Below, piece after piece: positions 40,922 to 49,343 of a DNA stretch of 64,000 nucleotides. The DNA lies in contig JAUIHS010000001.1 in the NCBI GenBank assembly GCA_030432255.1, positions 372,001 through 436,000 of the forward strand. The letters are read 5' to 3'. Both the position numbers and the translations under genes were made by a program. Below the pieces are notes generated by a model. That model saw only the letters and a program-made list of their open reading frames with translations, searched no databases and had not been told where the DNA came from. Origin of the DNA: Phycisphaerae bacterium. Its GTDB lineage: Bacteria; Planctomycetota; Phycisphaerae; Phycisphaerales; UBA1924. Each line of letters starts with the position of its first letter. The first letter of the stretch is position 1.

Positions 40922-42883
40922 ATGAGTTCAGTCTCTCTTCCCCGTTCGCAAACCGGATTCATCGATGGTGCGTGGTCACCGGAGGACTCGGAGCGGCTCT
41001 ACGGCGTTTCGGACTGGGGTCAGGGGTATGTCGCGATCAGTCCCGAGGGCAATGTCCTCCTGAGACCCGACCGCAAGCCGGCCCGCTCCATCGACCTGCA
41101 CGAACTGGTTGAGGGTCTGCGGGCGCGCGGTCTGCATACGCCGATCCTGCTGCGCTTCTCAGACGTGCTCCGGCATCGCCTTGGTGCGCTCAAGTCAGCC
41201 TTTGATGCCGCGATCAAGCAGGAGGACTACAAGGGGCAGTACTGCTGCGTCTATCCGATCAAGGTGAATCAGCAGCGCCATGTGGTGGAGGAGATCCGGG
41301 ACGTCGGTACCGAGATGGGCTTCGGACTGGAAGCCGGATCGAAGCCTGAACTGCTCGCCGTGCTGGGCATGACGGCCGACCACCCGGACATGCCGATCGT
41401 GTGCAACGGATTCAAGGACGCCGAATACGTGGAGATGGTGATCCTTGCCGCGAAGCTCGGCCGTCGGATCATCCCGGTGGTCGAGAAGTTCAGCGAGCTC
41501 GAGTTGATTGTCGCCATGGCGGAGCGTTACGACGTGCGCCCGAGCATCGGCGTCCGTGTGAAACTGGCATCTCGGGGTCAGGGGCGGTGGGAGTCCTCGG
41601 GTGGTGTCCGCTCCAAGTTCGGGTTGTTTGTCACGGAGATTCTGAAGGCTGCGGAGTACCTCGAAGAGCACGGCATGCTTGATTGCCTGAACCTGGTCCA
41701 TGCTCACATCGGCAGCCAGATCTGCGACATTCGCCGCCTCAAGAATGCGATCAACGAACTGGCGTATGTCTACGTTGGCCTGCGCGAGATGGGCGCCAAC
41801 GTCACGATGATCGATGTCGGCGGCGGTCTGGCGGTCGACTATGACGGGTCCCAGACCGCTTTTGACTCCTCCATGAACTACACGATCGAGGAGTACGCGG
41901 CTGACATCGTGTACCGGATCAAGGCCGTCTGCGATGATTCGAACATGCCTCATCCGACGATCGTGTCAGAGTCCGGGCGGGCCATGGTCGCGTACTCATC
42001 CGTGCTGGTCTTCGATGTCCTCGGCGTCTCCTGCTTCGACACGCAGCCGAGTGCGGCGGCGTTGAAGGAAACGGAGTCGCAGGGTGATGACACGCCACAG
42101 CCGCTGCTCGATCTCAAGGCGACATACGAGAACATCAGTGACCGCAACCTGATCGAGAGTTACCACGACGCGATGCAGGCGCGCGATGAGGTGATGAGCC
42201 TCTTCACGCTCGGGTACCTGAGTCTCAAGGATCGTGGCCTGGCTGAGCAGCTGTTCTGGTCGATCGGCCGCAGGATCCTCGACCGCGCCGGGAAGATGAA
42301 GGATGTCCCTGAGGAGTTCAGCCAGCTTCCCGAACTGCTGAGTGATCAGTACTTCTGCAACTTCTCGCTTTTCCAGTCGTTGCCCGACTCATGGGCGATT
42401 GACCAGATCTTCCCCATTCTTCCGCTTCATCGTCATACCGAAGAGCCGACGCGGGAGGCGATCCTCGCCGACGTGACGTGTGATTCGGATGGCAAGGTGG
42501 ACCGCTTTGTCGATCGACGCGATATTCGCAGGACCATTCCACTGCATCCCTTGAAGGCTGGTAAGCCGTATTACCTCGCTGCGTTTCTTGTCGGTGCCTA
42601 CCAGGAAATCCTGGGCGATCTGCACAACCTGTTCGGCGATACCCATGCGATTCACGTATCGATCGACGAGGAGGGAGAAGTGTCGATTGACGAGGTGATC
42701 AAGGGAGATCGCGTCAGTGAGGTGCTTGAGTACGTGCAGATCAATCCGCGGGTCCTGCGGCGGGAGATCCGCCGGGAGGCGGAGCGGGCTGTGAAGGCGA
42801 AGAAGTTGACGGTCGCCGAGAGCGGATCCCTGGTCCGGTTCTTCGAAGAGGGACTGGACGGATACACCTACCTTGAGGAGTAG
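40922..42883 (+). CDS. speA: Biosynthetic arginine decarboxylase
   Basis: Converts arginine to agmatine with PLP, the first step of agmatine-route polyamine synthesis. 653 residues, as in the SpeA family. Seen: YPIKVNQQRHVVEEI with the PLP lysine, FGLEAGSKPELLAVLG, RVKLASRGQGRWESSGGVRSKFG region, NLVHAHIGSQICDIRR, DVGGGLAVDYDGS, and VSESGRAMVAYSSVLVFDVLG near the active site. Start ATG 40922 has GCAGGAG upstream; an in-frame ATG at 40883 is 13 codons further up. The partner agmatinase is at 5444-6481. Confidence 0.95.
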   Translation: MSSVSLPRSQTGFIDGAWSPEDSERLYGVSDWGQGYVAISPEGNVLLRPDRKPARSIDLHELVEGLRARGLHTPILLRFSDVLRHRLGALKSAFDAAIKQEDYKGQYCCVYPIKVNQQRHVVEEIRDVGTEMGFGLEAGSKPELLAVLGMTADHPDMPIVCNGFKDAEYVEMVILAAKLGRRIIPVVEKFSELELIVAMAERYDVRPSIGVRVKLASRGQGRWESSGGVRSKFGLFVTEILKAAEYLEEHGMLDCLNLVHAHIGSQICDIRRLKNAINELAYVYVGLREMGANVTMIDVGGGLAVDYDGSQTAFDSSMNYTIEEYAADIVYRIKAVCDDSNMPHPTIVSESGRAMVAYSSVLVFDVLGVSCFDTQPSAAALKETESQGDDTPQPLLDLKATYENISDRNLIESYHDAMQARDEVMSLFTLGYLSLKDRGLAEQLFWSIGRRILDRAGKMKDVPEEFSQLPELLSDQYFCNFSLFQSLPDSWAIDQIFPILPLHRHTEEPTREAILADVTCDSDGKVDRFVDRRDIRRTIPLHPLKAGKPYYLAAFLVGAYQEILGDLHNLFGDTHAIHVSIDEEGEVSIDEVIKGDRVSEVLEYVQINPRVLRREIRREAERAVKAKKLTVAESGSLVRFFEEGLDGYTYLEE

Positions 42884-42893
42884 GTGCCCTTCC

Positions 42894-42931
42894 CAAAAAG
42901 TGAACAGGGCCGCGGCGATGCCGCGACCCTG
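42894..42931 (-). terminator. Hairpin terminator of the histone-like repeat gene
   Basis: CAGGG-CGCGGC / GCCGCG-CCCTG with GAT loop and one mismatch; on the minus strand it is followed by TTCACTTTTTGGG. Confidence 0.75.
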
Positions 42932-42958
42932 GCCAGTGTTTGCTGTGCTCGCTTCGAT

Positions 42959-43954
42959 TCACGCCGCGCGGCGGCGATTCGCGGAGGTCGTACGGCGAAG
43001 CTGGTAGCTGCGCGTCGTCGACTTGCGTGCGGTGCCCTTGCGCGTGGTGGTGCGCTTGGCAGCGGGCTTGCGCGCCGTGCTCTTGCGCGTGGTCGTGCGC
43101 TTGGTGGCGGGCTTGCGAGCCGTGCTCTTGCGCGTGGTGGTGCGCTTGGCAGCGGGCTTGCGGGCCGTGCTCTTGCGCGTGGTCGTGCGCTTGGTGGCGG
43201 GCTTGCGAGCCGTGCTCTTACGCGTGGTGGTGCGCTTGGCGGCGGACTTGCGTGCGGTGCCCTTGCGCGTGGTGGTGCGCTTGGCGGCGGGCTTGCGCGC
43301 CGTGCTCTTGCGGGTGGTCGTGCGCTTGGCGGCGGGCTTACGCGCCGTGCTCTTGCGTGTGGTCGTGCGCTTGGCGGCGGGCTTGCGCGCCGTGCTCTTG
43401 CGGGTGGTGGTGCGCTTGGCGACAGGCTTGCGAGCGGTGCTCTTACGCGTGGTTGTCCGCTTGGCGGCGGGCTTGCGAGCGGTGCTCTTACGCGTGGTTG
43501 TCCGCTTGGCGGCGGGCTTGCGCGCCGTGCTCTTACGCGTGGTGGTGCGCTTGGCGGCGGGCTTACGCGCCGTGCTCTTGCGGGTGGTGGTGCGCTTAGC
43601 GGCAGGCTTGCGCGCCGTGCTCTTGCGGGTGGTGGTGCGCTTGGCGGCTGGCTTACGCGCGGTGCTCTTGCGTGTGGTTGTGCGCTTGGCGGCAGGCTTG
43701 CGAGCGGTGCTCTTGCGCGTGGTCGTGCGCTTGGCGGTGGGCTTGCGAGCCGTGCTCTTACGCGTGGTGGTGCGCTTGGCGGCGGGCTTGCGCGCCGTGC
43801 TCTTGCGGGTGGTCGTCCGCTTGGCGGCGGGCTTGCGTGCGGTGCTCTTGCGCGTGGTGGTGCGCTTGGCAGTCGGCTTTCGGGTGGTGCTCTTGCGGGT
43901 CGTCGTACGCTTCGCTGACGAGCGTCGAGTACGGGGTGTACGTGCCGTGGGCAT
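42959..43954 (-). CDS. Histone H1-tail-like repeat protein, 20 copies of a 15-residue unit
   Basis: A 331-residue, extremely basic protein of low complexity made almost only of Lys, Arg, Thr, Ala, Ser and Pro. After a 13-residue start (MPTARTPRTRRSS) come 20 tandem copies of AKRTTTRKSTARKPA with few changes, then a basic tail (SYQLRRTTSANRRRAA). The pattern recalls bacterial histone H1-like proteins (Hc1, AlgP, KAKK-type tails) that compact DNA, and the Thr/Ser-Arg-Lys spacing would suit phosphorylation. ATG 43954 has GGAG 8 nt upstream, and a terminator follows, so it is a real expressed gene. It lies between speA and the DAHP synthase gene. The repeat number is likely to vary between strains. 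Confidence 0.82.
   Translation of the reverse strand: MPTARTPRTRRSSAKRTTTRKSTTRKPTAKRTTTRKSTARKPAAKRTTTRKSTARKPAAKRTTTRKSTARKPTAKRTTTRKSTARKPAAKRTTTRKSTARKPAAKRTTTRKSTARKPAAKRTTTRKSTARKPAAKRTTTRKSTARKPAAKRTTTRKSTARKPAAKRTTTRKSTARKPVAKRTTTRKSTARKPAAKRTTTRKSTARKPAAKRTTTRKSTARKPAAKRTTTRKGTARKSAAKRTTTRKSTARKPATKRTTTRKSTARKPAAKRTTTRKSTARKPATKRTTTRKSTARKPAAKRTTTRKGTARKSTTRSYQLRRTTSANRRRAA
42990..43916. repeat. 45-bp coding minisatellite, about 20 units
   Basis: Tandem 45-bp units encode the repeats of the basic protein. Some neighbouring units share the same silent variants, for example a two-unit (90-bp) block repeated at about 43085-43250 and a unit duplicated at about 43428-43517, which points to recent unequal exchange. 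Confidence 0.9.
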
Positions 43955-44222
43955 ATGTCAGTCTCCGTCGGAACTGTCCGAAACGTGTCCCCACACCGCG
44001 TGGGGTCGCCAGACGCCCCGATCCCTCCTGGAGAGACCTGACGTCGGTCGCGGCACTTATCGACAGGGGTATGGATGGGCATGAATAATTCCGCCCCCGT
44101 TGTTGAGGGGTTTCCTGCTTTTTTGGTCAATCAGTCGGGATTCCGCCTCCATCGTTGTTTCGGACGTACCGAAGACACTGGCGCAGAGGCCAACGCGCGG
44201 TTTCTGCCGACCCATCCCTCCG

Positions 44223-44228
44223 TATAAT
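44223..44228 (+). promoter_or_regulatory. Perfect -10 hexamer 9 nt before the DAHP synthase start
   Basis: TATAAT followed by CCCCCTCCC and ATG 44238. The spacer cannot pair with 16S rRNA, so the transcript is probably leaderless or nearly so. Confidence 0.5.
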
Positions 44229-44237
44229 CCCCCTCCC

Positions 44238-45596
44238 ATGAATGATGCCCCAACAGACTGGTCGCTCGACTCCTGGAAACAACGCATCGAGCAGCAGCAG
44301 ATCGTCTACGAAGATCGAGATGCCGTGGATGCCGCGGTTGCCAAACTGCGGACGCTGCCTCCGCTCGTCACCTCCGGCGAGATCGAGCGCCTTCGGACCC
44401 TCATTGCTGATGCTCAGGACGGCCGACGCTTTGTCCTCCAGGGCGGAGACTGCGCCGAGACCCTCGCAGACTGCACCTCGCAGTCCATCACCGCCCGGCT
44501 CAAGATCCTCCTCCAGATGTCGCTCGTGCTGGTCCACGCAATGAAAAAGCCGGTCGTACGCGTCGGACGCTTCGCCGGACAGTACGCCAAGCCGAGATCG
44601 TCGAGCACTGAGACCCGCGGCGACCTCACGCTGCCCAGTTACTTCGGCGACCTCGTCAATAGTGCCGATTTCACCGAGGAGTCACGCCGGCCTGACCCAC
44701 ACCTCATGGTGCGCGGCTACCAGCATGCGGCGATGACCATCAATTTCATCCGCTCCCTGATCGACGGCGGGTTTGCGGACCTGCATCACCCCGAGTATTG
44801 GGATCTGCGCTTCATGGAGCACGCGCATCTGTCTCCGGAACTGCGCGATGCATACCAGACCATGTCCACCCGCCTCGCCGAGGCGCTGCGCTTCATGGAG
44901 GCGCTGGGCGAACAGTCCGTCGACGATCTCTCAACGGTTGAGTTCTTCACAAGTCACGAGGGGCTCAACCTCCTGTATGAGTCCGCGCAGACCCGGCAGG
45001 TGCCGCGACGTGACGGATACTACAACCTGACAACGCACTTTCCCTGGATCGGGGAGCGAACCCGCCAGATCGATGGGGCGCATGTCGAGTACTTCCGCGG
45101 CATTCGCAATCCCGTGGGCGTGAAGGTGGGACCGACTGCCGCACCGAAGGACATCGTGGCGTTGATCGATGTTCTCAACCCCGAGAACGACCCCGGTCGA
45201 CTCGTCCTGATCCACCGTATGGGTGTGCGGCAGGTCGCCAGCCAGTTGCAGCCGATTCTCGAGGGCGTCGCGGCATCGGGGCGGCGTGTGCTGTGGATCT
45301 GTGATCCGATGCATGGCAATGGGATCACGACCGATCAGAAGGTCAAGACGCGCAATTTTGACGACATCCTCTCCGAATTGGAGCAGGCCTTCGATATCCA
45401 CGCGCGGGTGGGCACATGTCTCGGGGGTGTGCACTTCGAACTCACAGGCGAAGACGTCACCGAGTGTCTTGGTGGGGCCGCGGGTGTCCGGGAAGAGGAC
45501 CTGTTCACGAACTACGCCTCTCCGTGTGACCCGCGCCTGAACTATCAGCAAGCATTGGAACTGGCCTTCCTCGTCGCGCGCAAGATGGGCGATTGA
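44238..45596 (+). CDS. 3-deoxy-7-phosphoheptulonate (DAHP) synthase, class II
   Basis: First enzyme of the shikimate pathway, joining phosphoenolpyruvate and erythrose 4-phosphate. 452 residues, plant/Mycobacterium-type class II. Seen: LQGGDCAE, GRFAGQYAKPRS (PEP-binding region), PDPHLMVRGYQHAAMTINF, FFTSHEGLNLLYE, THFPWIGERTRQIDGAHVEY, GVKVGPTAAPKD, WICDPMHGNGIT and GTCLGGVHFELTGEDVTECL. There is no N-terminal extension of the regulated mycobacterial type, so feedback control is likely simple or absent (inference). Start ATG 44238 chosen by family length and the TATAAT just upstream. Confidence 0.93.
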   Translation: MNDAPTDWSLDSWKQRIEQQQIVYEDRDAVDAAVAKLRTLPPLVTSGEIERLRTLIADAQDGRRFVLQGGDCAETLADCTSQSITARLKILLQMSLVLVHAMKKPVVRVGRFAGQYAKPRSSSTETRGDLTLPSYFGDLVNSADFTEESRRPDPHLMVRGYQHAAMTINFIRSLIDGGFADLHHPEYWDLRFMEHAHLSPELRDAYQTMSTRLAEALRFMEALGEQSVDDLSTVEFFTSHEGLNLLYESAQTRQVPRRDGYYNLTTHFPWIGERTRQIDGAHVEYFRGIRNPVGVKVGPTAAPKDIVALIDVLNPENDPGRLVLIHRMGVRQVASQLQPILEGVAASGRRVLWICDPMHGNGITTDQKVKTRNFDDILSELEQAFDIHARVGTCLGGVHFELTGEDVTECLGGAAGVREEDLFTNYASPCDPRLNYQQALELAFLVARKMGD

Positions 45597-45612
45597 CGGG
45601 CGCAGCAGAAAA

Positions 45613-45633
45613 CGCCCACCTTGAAGGTGGGCG
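45613..45633. terminator. Hairpin terminator between convergent genes
   Basis: CGCCCACCTT / AAGGTGGGCG with a tiny loop. On the minus strand it is followed by TTTTCT, so it ends the dockerin gene at 45672; on the plus strand it has no T-run but could still slow polymerase after the DAHP synthase gene. Confidence 0.75.
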
Positions 45634-45671
45634 TCCCGTGTGAGTTTGAAGATATCGGATCGCTCAGTTGA

Positions 45672-46724
45672 TCAGCCGGGGAAGCACTCGGTGCCCCAGT
45701 TGGAGAGGATGAGGTTGAGGTCGTCGAAGTCGACGAACCCGCTGTTGTTGACGTCGCCCTGCGGTCCGGTGGTCAGCCAGGCACCAAGCACCTGGTTGAG
45801 GTCGTCAAAGTTGACGAAGCCGTCGCCGTTGGCATCGCCGGGGCACTGCGGCTCGACTTCGCCGTCGCTGGAGAAGCCCGAGATCGCCATCTGATCGACG
45901 CCTGAGGCCCGCAGTTCCACTGAACTGAGCGAGGCGATGCGGTTGTGGTCCATGGCGGGGACGAAGACCACCGAATCACCGATCACGTTGCCACCCGGGA
46001 GGCCGCCGCCGCCGCCCACGAACATCTCAACCGGCTCACCCCAGTCAATGTGGATCCACGACGGGATGGCGCAGGAGTGCACAATGCCGAGACCCTCGGG
46101 GTGATTGTCGCAGCATGTCTGCAGTGAAGCAGAGAGGTAGACCCAGTTGATGCCGCAGGGGTGTCCGCCAGGTCCGATGCAGTAGTACAGGTCCTGCTTC
46201 GGGGGCACGCAGGGGCCCGGATCATCCACCTGCCGCATGAGCGGACCGGTACCCCAACTGATGGGCAGATCGGCCGATGCGACCGGCATGCCGACGGGAG
46301 CGCTGAAGGAGGCGACGAGTTCGCCGTTGTCAAAGACATGGATGTCATGATCGATGACGTCCGGGAGGAACGTATCGAGGGTGAACTCGTAGTCCGATGA
46401 TGTTCCGATGATCTGCAGTTCGGCGATGTCGGTTCCGGCATCTCCGTCAACGGTGCCCGTTGACTTGAGAGTCCAGACCGGGTCGACGCCGGCCGCCGGG
46501 TTGCCGGGAGCCGGAATGGCGATCTTCAGATCCATCATGTCAGGGAGTTGGACCCTGACGCCATCCTGGCCGCTGCTGCCGATGTTGCTGACCTGGAGTT
46601 CGCCGGTGGAGGTATCAACGGTTGCCTGGCCCAGTGGGCTGACGGACAGGCCGTCGAATTCCGCCGCGGTTGCGGTACCGGTGAGAGTTGAGAGCGCAAT
46701 GACAGTCGTAAGTGCCGTCTTCAT
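45672..46724 (-). CDS. Secreted GC-type dockerin protein
   Basis: A 350-residue exported protein: signal peptide MKTALTTVIALSTLTGTATA, a beta-rich body with a four-residue glycine stretch (MFVGGGGGLPGG) and a cysteine-rich stretch near the middle (VPPKQDLYYCIGPGGHPCGI and QTCCDNHPEG). It ends in a dockerin of two loops (CPGDANGDGFVNFDDLNQVL; DVNNSGFVDFDDLNLIL) finishing TECFPG. No catalytic motif stands out; the Cys-rich part may be disulphide-bonded. ATG 46724 has AAAGG 6 nt upstream. Monocistronic with its own terminator. Confidence 0.8.
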   Translation of the reverse strand: MKTALTTVIALSTLTGTATAAEFDGLSVSPLGQATVDTSTGELQVSNIGSSGQDGVRVQLPDMMDLKIAIPAPGNPAAGVDPVWTLKSTGTVDGDAGTDIAELQIIGTSSDYEFTLDTFLPDVIDHDIHVFDNGELVASFSAPVGMPVASADLPISWGTGPLMRQVDDPGPCVPPKQDLYYCIGPGGHPCGINWVYLSASLQTCCDNHPEGLGIVHSCAIPSWIHIDWGEPVEMFVGGGGGLPGGNVIGDSVVFVPAMDHNRIASLSSVELRASGVDQMAISGFSSDGEVEPQCPGDANGDGFVNFDDLNQVLGAWLTTGPQGDVNNSGFVDFDDLNLILSNWGTECFPG

Positions 46725-46836
46725 GATTTGCCTTTCAAGGTGAAGTAGATGAGAAAGAAGTTGCTCTTCACCATGAATGCGAAGCGACAGCCCGAGGTCT
46801 TGCAGGAACCAGAAGAAAACTTGTTGGGAATCTGAC

Positions 46837-48165
46837 TCAGTCGTCCGCTGCGATGGCGACCGACGGATCGCCGTTCTCAGGCATGGGTGGCATGGCTTCC
46901 ACCAGCAGGCGACTTACGCGGGTGGGTTCAGCCTCCAGCACCGTGACGGAGATGCCCTCCGCCGCGACGAACTGCTCGCCGGCCTCCGGAATCCGGCCCA
47001 TGGCGGTCACGACGAAGCCGCCGACGGTCTCGTAGTCCTCGCTCTCGGGAAGTTCTACACCGATGGAGCGCAGGCATTCATTGGCATCATCGATATAGGC
47101 GCGAGCTTCGAGTTCCGCCTTGCGTGCATCCTCGTCGACGATGATGTCGGGCGAGGCGGGCTCTTCCTGTTCGTACTCATCCTGGATCTCGCCCACGATC
47201 TCCTCGAGCAGATCCTCGATGGTCACCAGTCCCGTCGTCCCGCCATACTCGTCGAGGACGATGGCGATGTGAACCTTGCGAGCCTGCAACTCGAGCAGAA
47301 GTTCGTTCAGCGGCTTCGTCTCAGGCACGAACAGCGCCTTGCGAAGCACCGGACGGAGGTCGATGGAACCCACGTCCCGGCCGACGAAGTTGAGCAGGTC
47401 CTTCGCGTACAGGATGCCGATGATGTGGTCGAGATCGTCGTCGTAGACCGGTATGCGCGAATGGCCGCAATCGGCAATGAACTCGGTTACCGCACTGAGG
47501 TTGTCAGTGATCGCGAGTCCCTCGATCTCCGTTCGCGGCGTCATGATCTCTTCAACCGTCTGAGACTTGAACTCGACGACTGCTTCAATCATCTTGCGCT
47601 CTGCCGTATCAACGTTCCCCTCGCGCTCGCCCTCAGAGACGGCACTCAGGATCTGATCGGCAATCGCGTCCTGGTCTGATTCACCGCCCGCCAGCAACTT
47701 GATGGTTCCATCAATCACAGCCAGGAAACGCAGTGGCGTCGCGGCGACGTATGCCAGTCGGATCAAGGGAGCGAACGCATGAATCAGCTTCTCGCCCAGG
47801 TGCTCCGCGATGCTCGCGGGCAGGAGGAACGAGCAGAAGAAAAGCAAAGTCCAGCCTGAGGCTGCAAGGATCAGGGTCCGAGGCCATTCGATCACCAGGA
47901 TGCCAGCCTCAGGATCGATGGAGTAGGGACGTACGAGCAGGACCAGGCAGATGAGCAGGAGAATGCTGCTGATCGTGCGGAAGGCGCCAATGGCCAGCGA
48001 GTGTCCAGCAGGGTCATCCAGAATCGATTCGAGCTTGCCGATGCCGCCGTTCCGCCCTGCGATCACCTCGAGTTTGCGCAACGAGAAATCGCGCAGCGCG
48101 AAGTGCAGCGAAGCGAAGAAGATTGCCGCGAGGGAGGCGACTGAGAGCAGCACCCAGATGGTCAT
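46837..48165 (-). CDS. CNNM/CorC-type membrane protein with CBS domains
   Basis: A 442-residue protein of the HlyC/CorC (CNNM) family. N-terminal membrane part (four hydrophobic segments in residues 1-140), then a CBS pair: MTPRTEIEGLAIT near 208, SRIPVYDDDLDHIIGILYAKDLL, and HIAIVLDEYGGTTGLVTIEDLLEEIVGEI, and a C-terminal CorC/HlyC domain (VGGFVVTAMGRIPEAGE). The family is linked to magnesium/cobalt efflux. It starts at ATG 48165 and overlaps the ybeY stop (ATGA), so it is translationally coupled to ybeY. Confidence 0.9.
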   Translation of the reverse strand: MTIWVLLSVASLAAIFFASLHFALRDFSLRKLEVIAGRNGGIGKLESILDDPAGHSLAIGAFRTISSILLLICLVLLVRPYSIDPEAGILVIEWPRTLILAASGWTLLFFCSFLLPASIAEHLGEKLIHAFAPLIRLAYVAATPLRFLAVIDGTIKLLAGGESDQDAIADQILSAVSEGEREGNVDTAERKMIEAVVEFKSQTVEEIMTPRTEIEGLAITDNLSAVTEFIADCGHSRIPVYDDDLDHIIGILYAKDLLNFVGRDVGSIDLRPVLRKALFVPETKPLNELLLELQARKVHIAIVLDEYGGTTGLVTIEDLLEEIVGEIQDEYEQEEPASPDIIVDEDARKAELEARAYIDDANECLRSIGVELPESEDYETVGGFVVTAMGRIPEAGEQFVAAEGISVTVLEAEPTRVSRLLVEAMPPMPENGDPSVAIAADD

Positions 48166-48740
48166 GACTCCGCCCCCCGGCTGGCATAGGTCACACCGAC
48201 ACCGATACCTGTGAGGATGTCGTCCTCGCGCTGATGCATGGCGGCAGCGTCCGATTCGTCATGGTCGTCGTAGCCGAGGCAGTGAAGCATTCCGTGCACG
48301 GCATACAGAAGCAATTCCTGCTCCAGCGGATGGCCGCGCAGATCCGACTGCCGTCGAGCCTCGTCGACGCAGATCAGCAGGTCAACGTCGAGCACATCGC
48401 GACCGTCACTCATGTCGAACGTGATGACATCTGTGGTGCCGGGGACATCGCAGTGTGCCTGGTGACACCGAGCCATTTCGTTGTCGTCGATCAGTCGAAT
48501 GCGCACCTCACCCGAGGTCTGCATGCGCTGGATCGCGACACTGGTTCGCTTGGTGAGCCAGTCAATGACACGGCGCTCGACACGACACGTCGCATCGAGG
48601 ACATCAACCTGCGCTTGTGAGGGGGGTTGGGGAGGCGGACTCTCGCCGGGCTCGTCAGCCGGACTTCCGCCGCCGGGATCCTCAGAGGTGCTCTCGCCCG
48701 TTTCCGAAGATTGGCCAGCCATGGTGTCGGTAGCGTTCAT
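48162..48740 (-). CDS. ybeY: Endoribonuclease YbeY
   Basis: A 192-residue single-strand RNase for rRNA processing and ribosome quality control. The zinc site is clear: HGMLHCLGYDDH near 156-167 (family form HGxLHLxGYDH). GTTDVITF is the conserved substrate strand. The N-terminus is longer than usual by about 45 residues and is Gly/Pro/Ser-rich and probably unstructured. ATG 48740 is the best start though it has no strong ribosome site. It is upstream of and coupled to the CorC-type gene, a common bacterial arrangement (ybeY-corC). Confidence 0.92.
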   Translation of the reverse strand: MNATDTMAGQSSETGESTSEDPGGGSPADEPGESPPPQPPSQAQVDVLDATCRVERRVIDWLTKRTSVAIQRMQTSGEVRIRLIDDNEMARCHQAHCDVPGTTDVITFDMSDGRDVLDVDLLICVDEARRQSDLRGHPLEQELLLYAVHGMLHCLGYDDHDESDAAAMHQREDDILTGIGVGVTYASRGAES

Positions 48741-48999
48741 CAGGACAGATTCTCTCGTTCCGCCGGCGAGGATCGCACCTCTGAGAATCCCGGCGGACTG
48801 CGTACTGTAGAGCAAGCGGGGCTCGCATCCAAGACCGTTCTTCGGCCATCTCTGCAGACAGGTTCGCCAAACCGAGACTCCGATTTCGGACCGGATCCCG
48901 GGATCCCGCTGAAGACGGGCCCGCGAAGCGTCGATTCAAGACGCCGCGGCGATCATTCCGCACACAATCCAAACATTCTCGGACGATCGAGGACTCCGA

Positions 49000-49326
49000 A
49001 TGTCAGAGCCGAACCTCATCAATGCCAATCTGAAGGCCTGGACCAGCGGTCAGGTGCTGCGCGTGGTCGATGAGTCGCTGGAGCGGGCCGCCGAGGTGCG
49101 CGAGCAGCGCCAGGAGGAACGAGCAAGGGAAGCGGCCGAAGAAGCACGCCGCGAGGCCGATCGGTCGCGCCGCGTCGCCGCCATCGAGCGACAGGAACGT
49201 TCGGATGCGCAGGAGGCCATCGAGCGGCTGCGGGGCGAAGCCGACCGGGTCGCTCGTGAGATCGCTGCACGTCAGGCTGAGTTCGAGGCCCTGATGGCAC
49301 GGCTCGCCGCCGGCGACGATGCCTGA
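49000..49326 (+). CDS. Small coiled-coil protein, function unknown
   Basis: A 108-residue highly charged protein. After a start (MSEPNLINANLKAWTSGQVL) it is one long helix rich in Arg, Glu and Ala (residues 25-100) with heptad-like spacing, no signal peptide and no membrane segment. GAGGA lies 7 nt before ATG 49000. It is divergent from ybeY and convergent with the debranching enzyme gene. Possibly a structural or cytoskeletal-like helper protein; no family recognised. Confidence 0.6.
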   Translation: MSEPNLINANLKAWTSGQVLRVVDESLERAAEVREQRQEERAREAAEEARREADRSRRVAAIERQERSDAQEAIERLRGEADRVAREIAARQAEFEALMARLAAGDDA

Positions 49327-49343
49327 ATGGGACCCGACGCCGA

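Noticed and set aside
42868-44130. Long open frames on both strands across the repeat array (for example 43023-44084 plus, 42884-43918 plus, 42868-44130 minus)
   Set aside because: All arise because a 45-bp repeat without stops is open in every frame. Only the minus frame 42959-43954 has a ribosome site, a terminator and a sensible composition.
48893-48906. Perfect 14-bp palindrome GGATCCCGGGATCC upstream of ybeY
   Set aside because: Striking but isolated, with no second copy at a similar position and no link to a known site; likely chance in GC-rich DNA.
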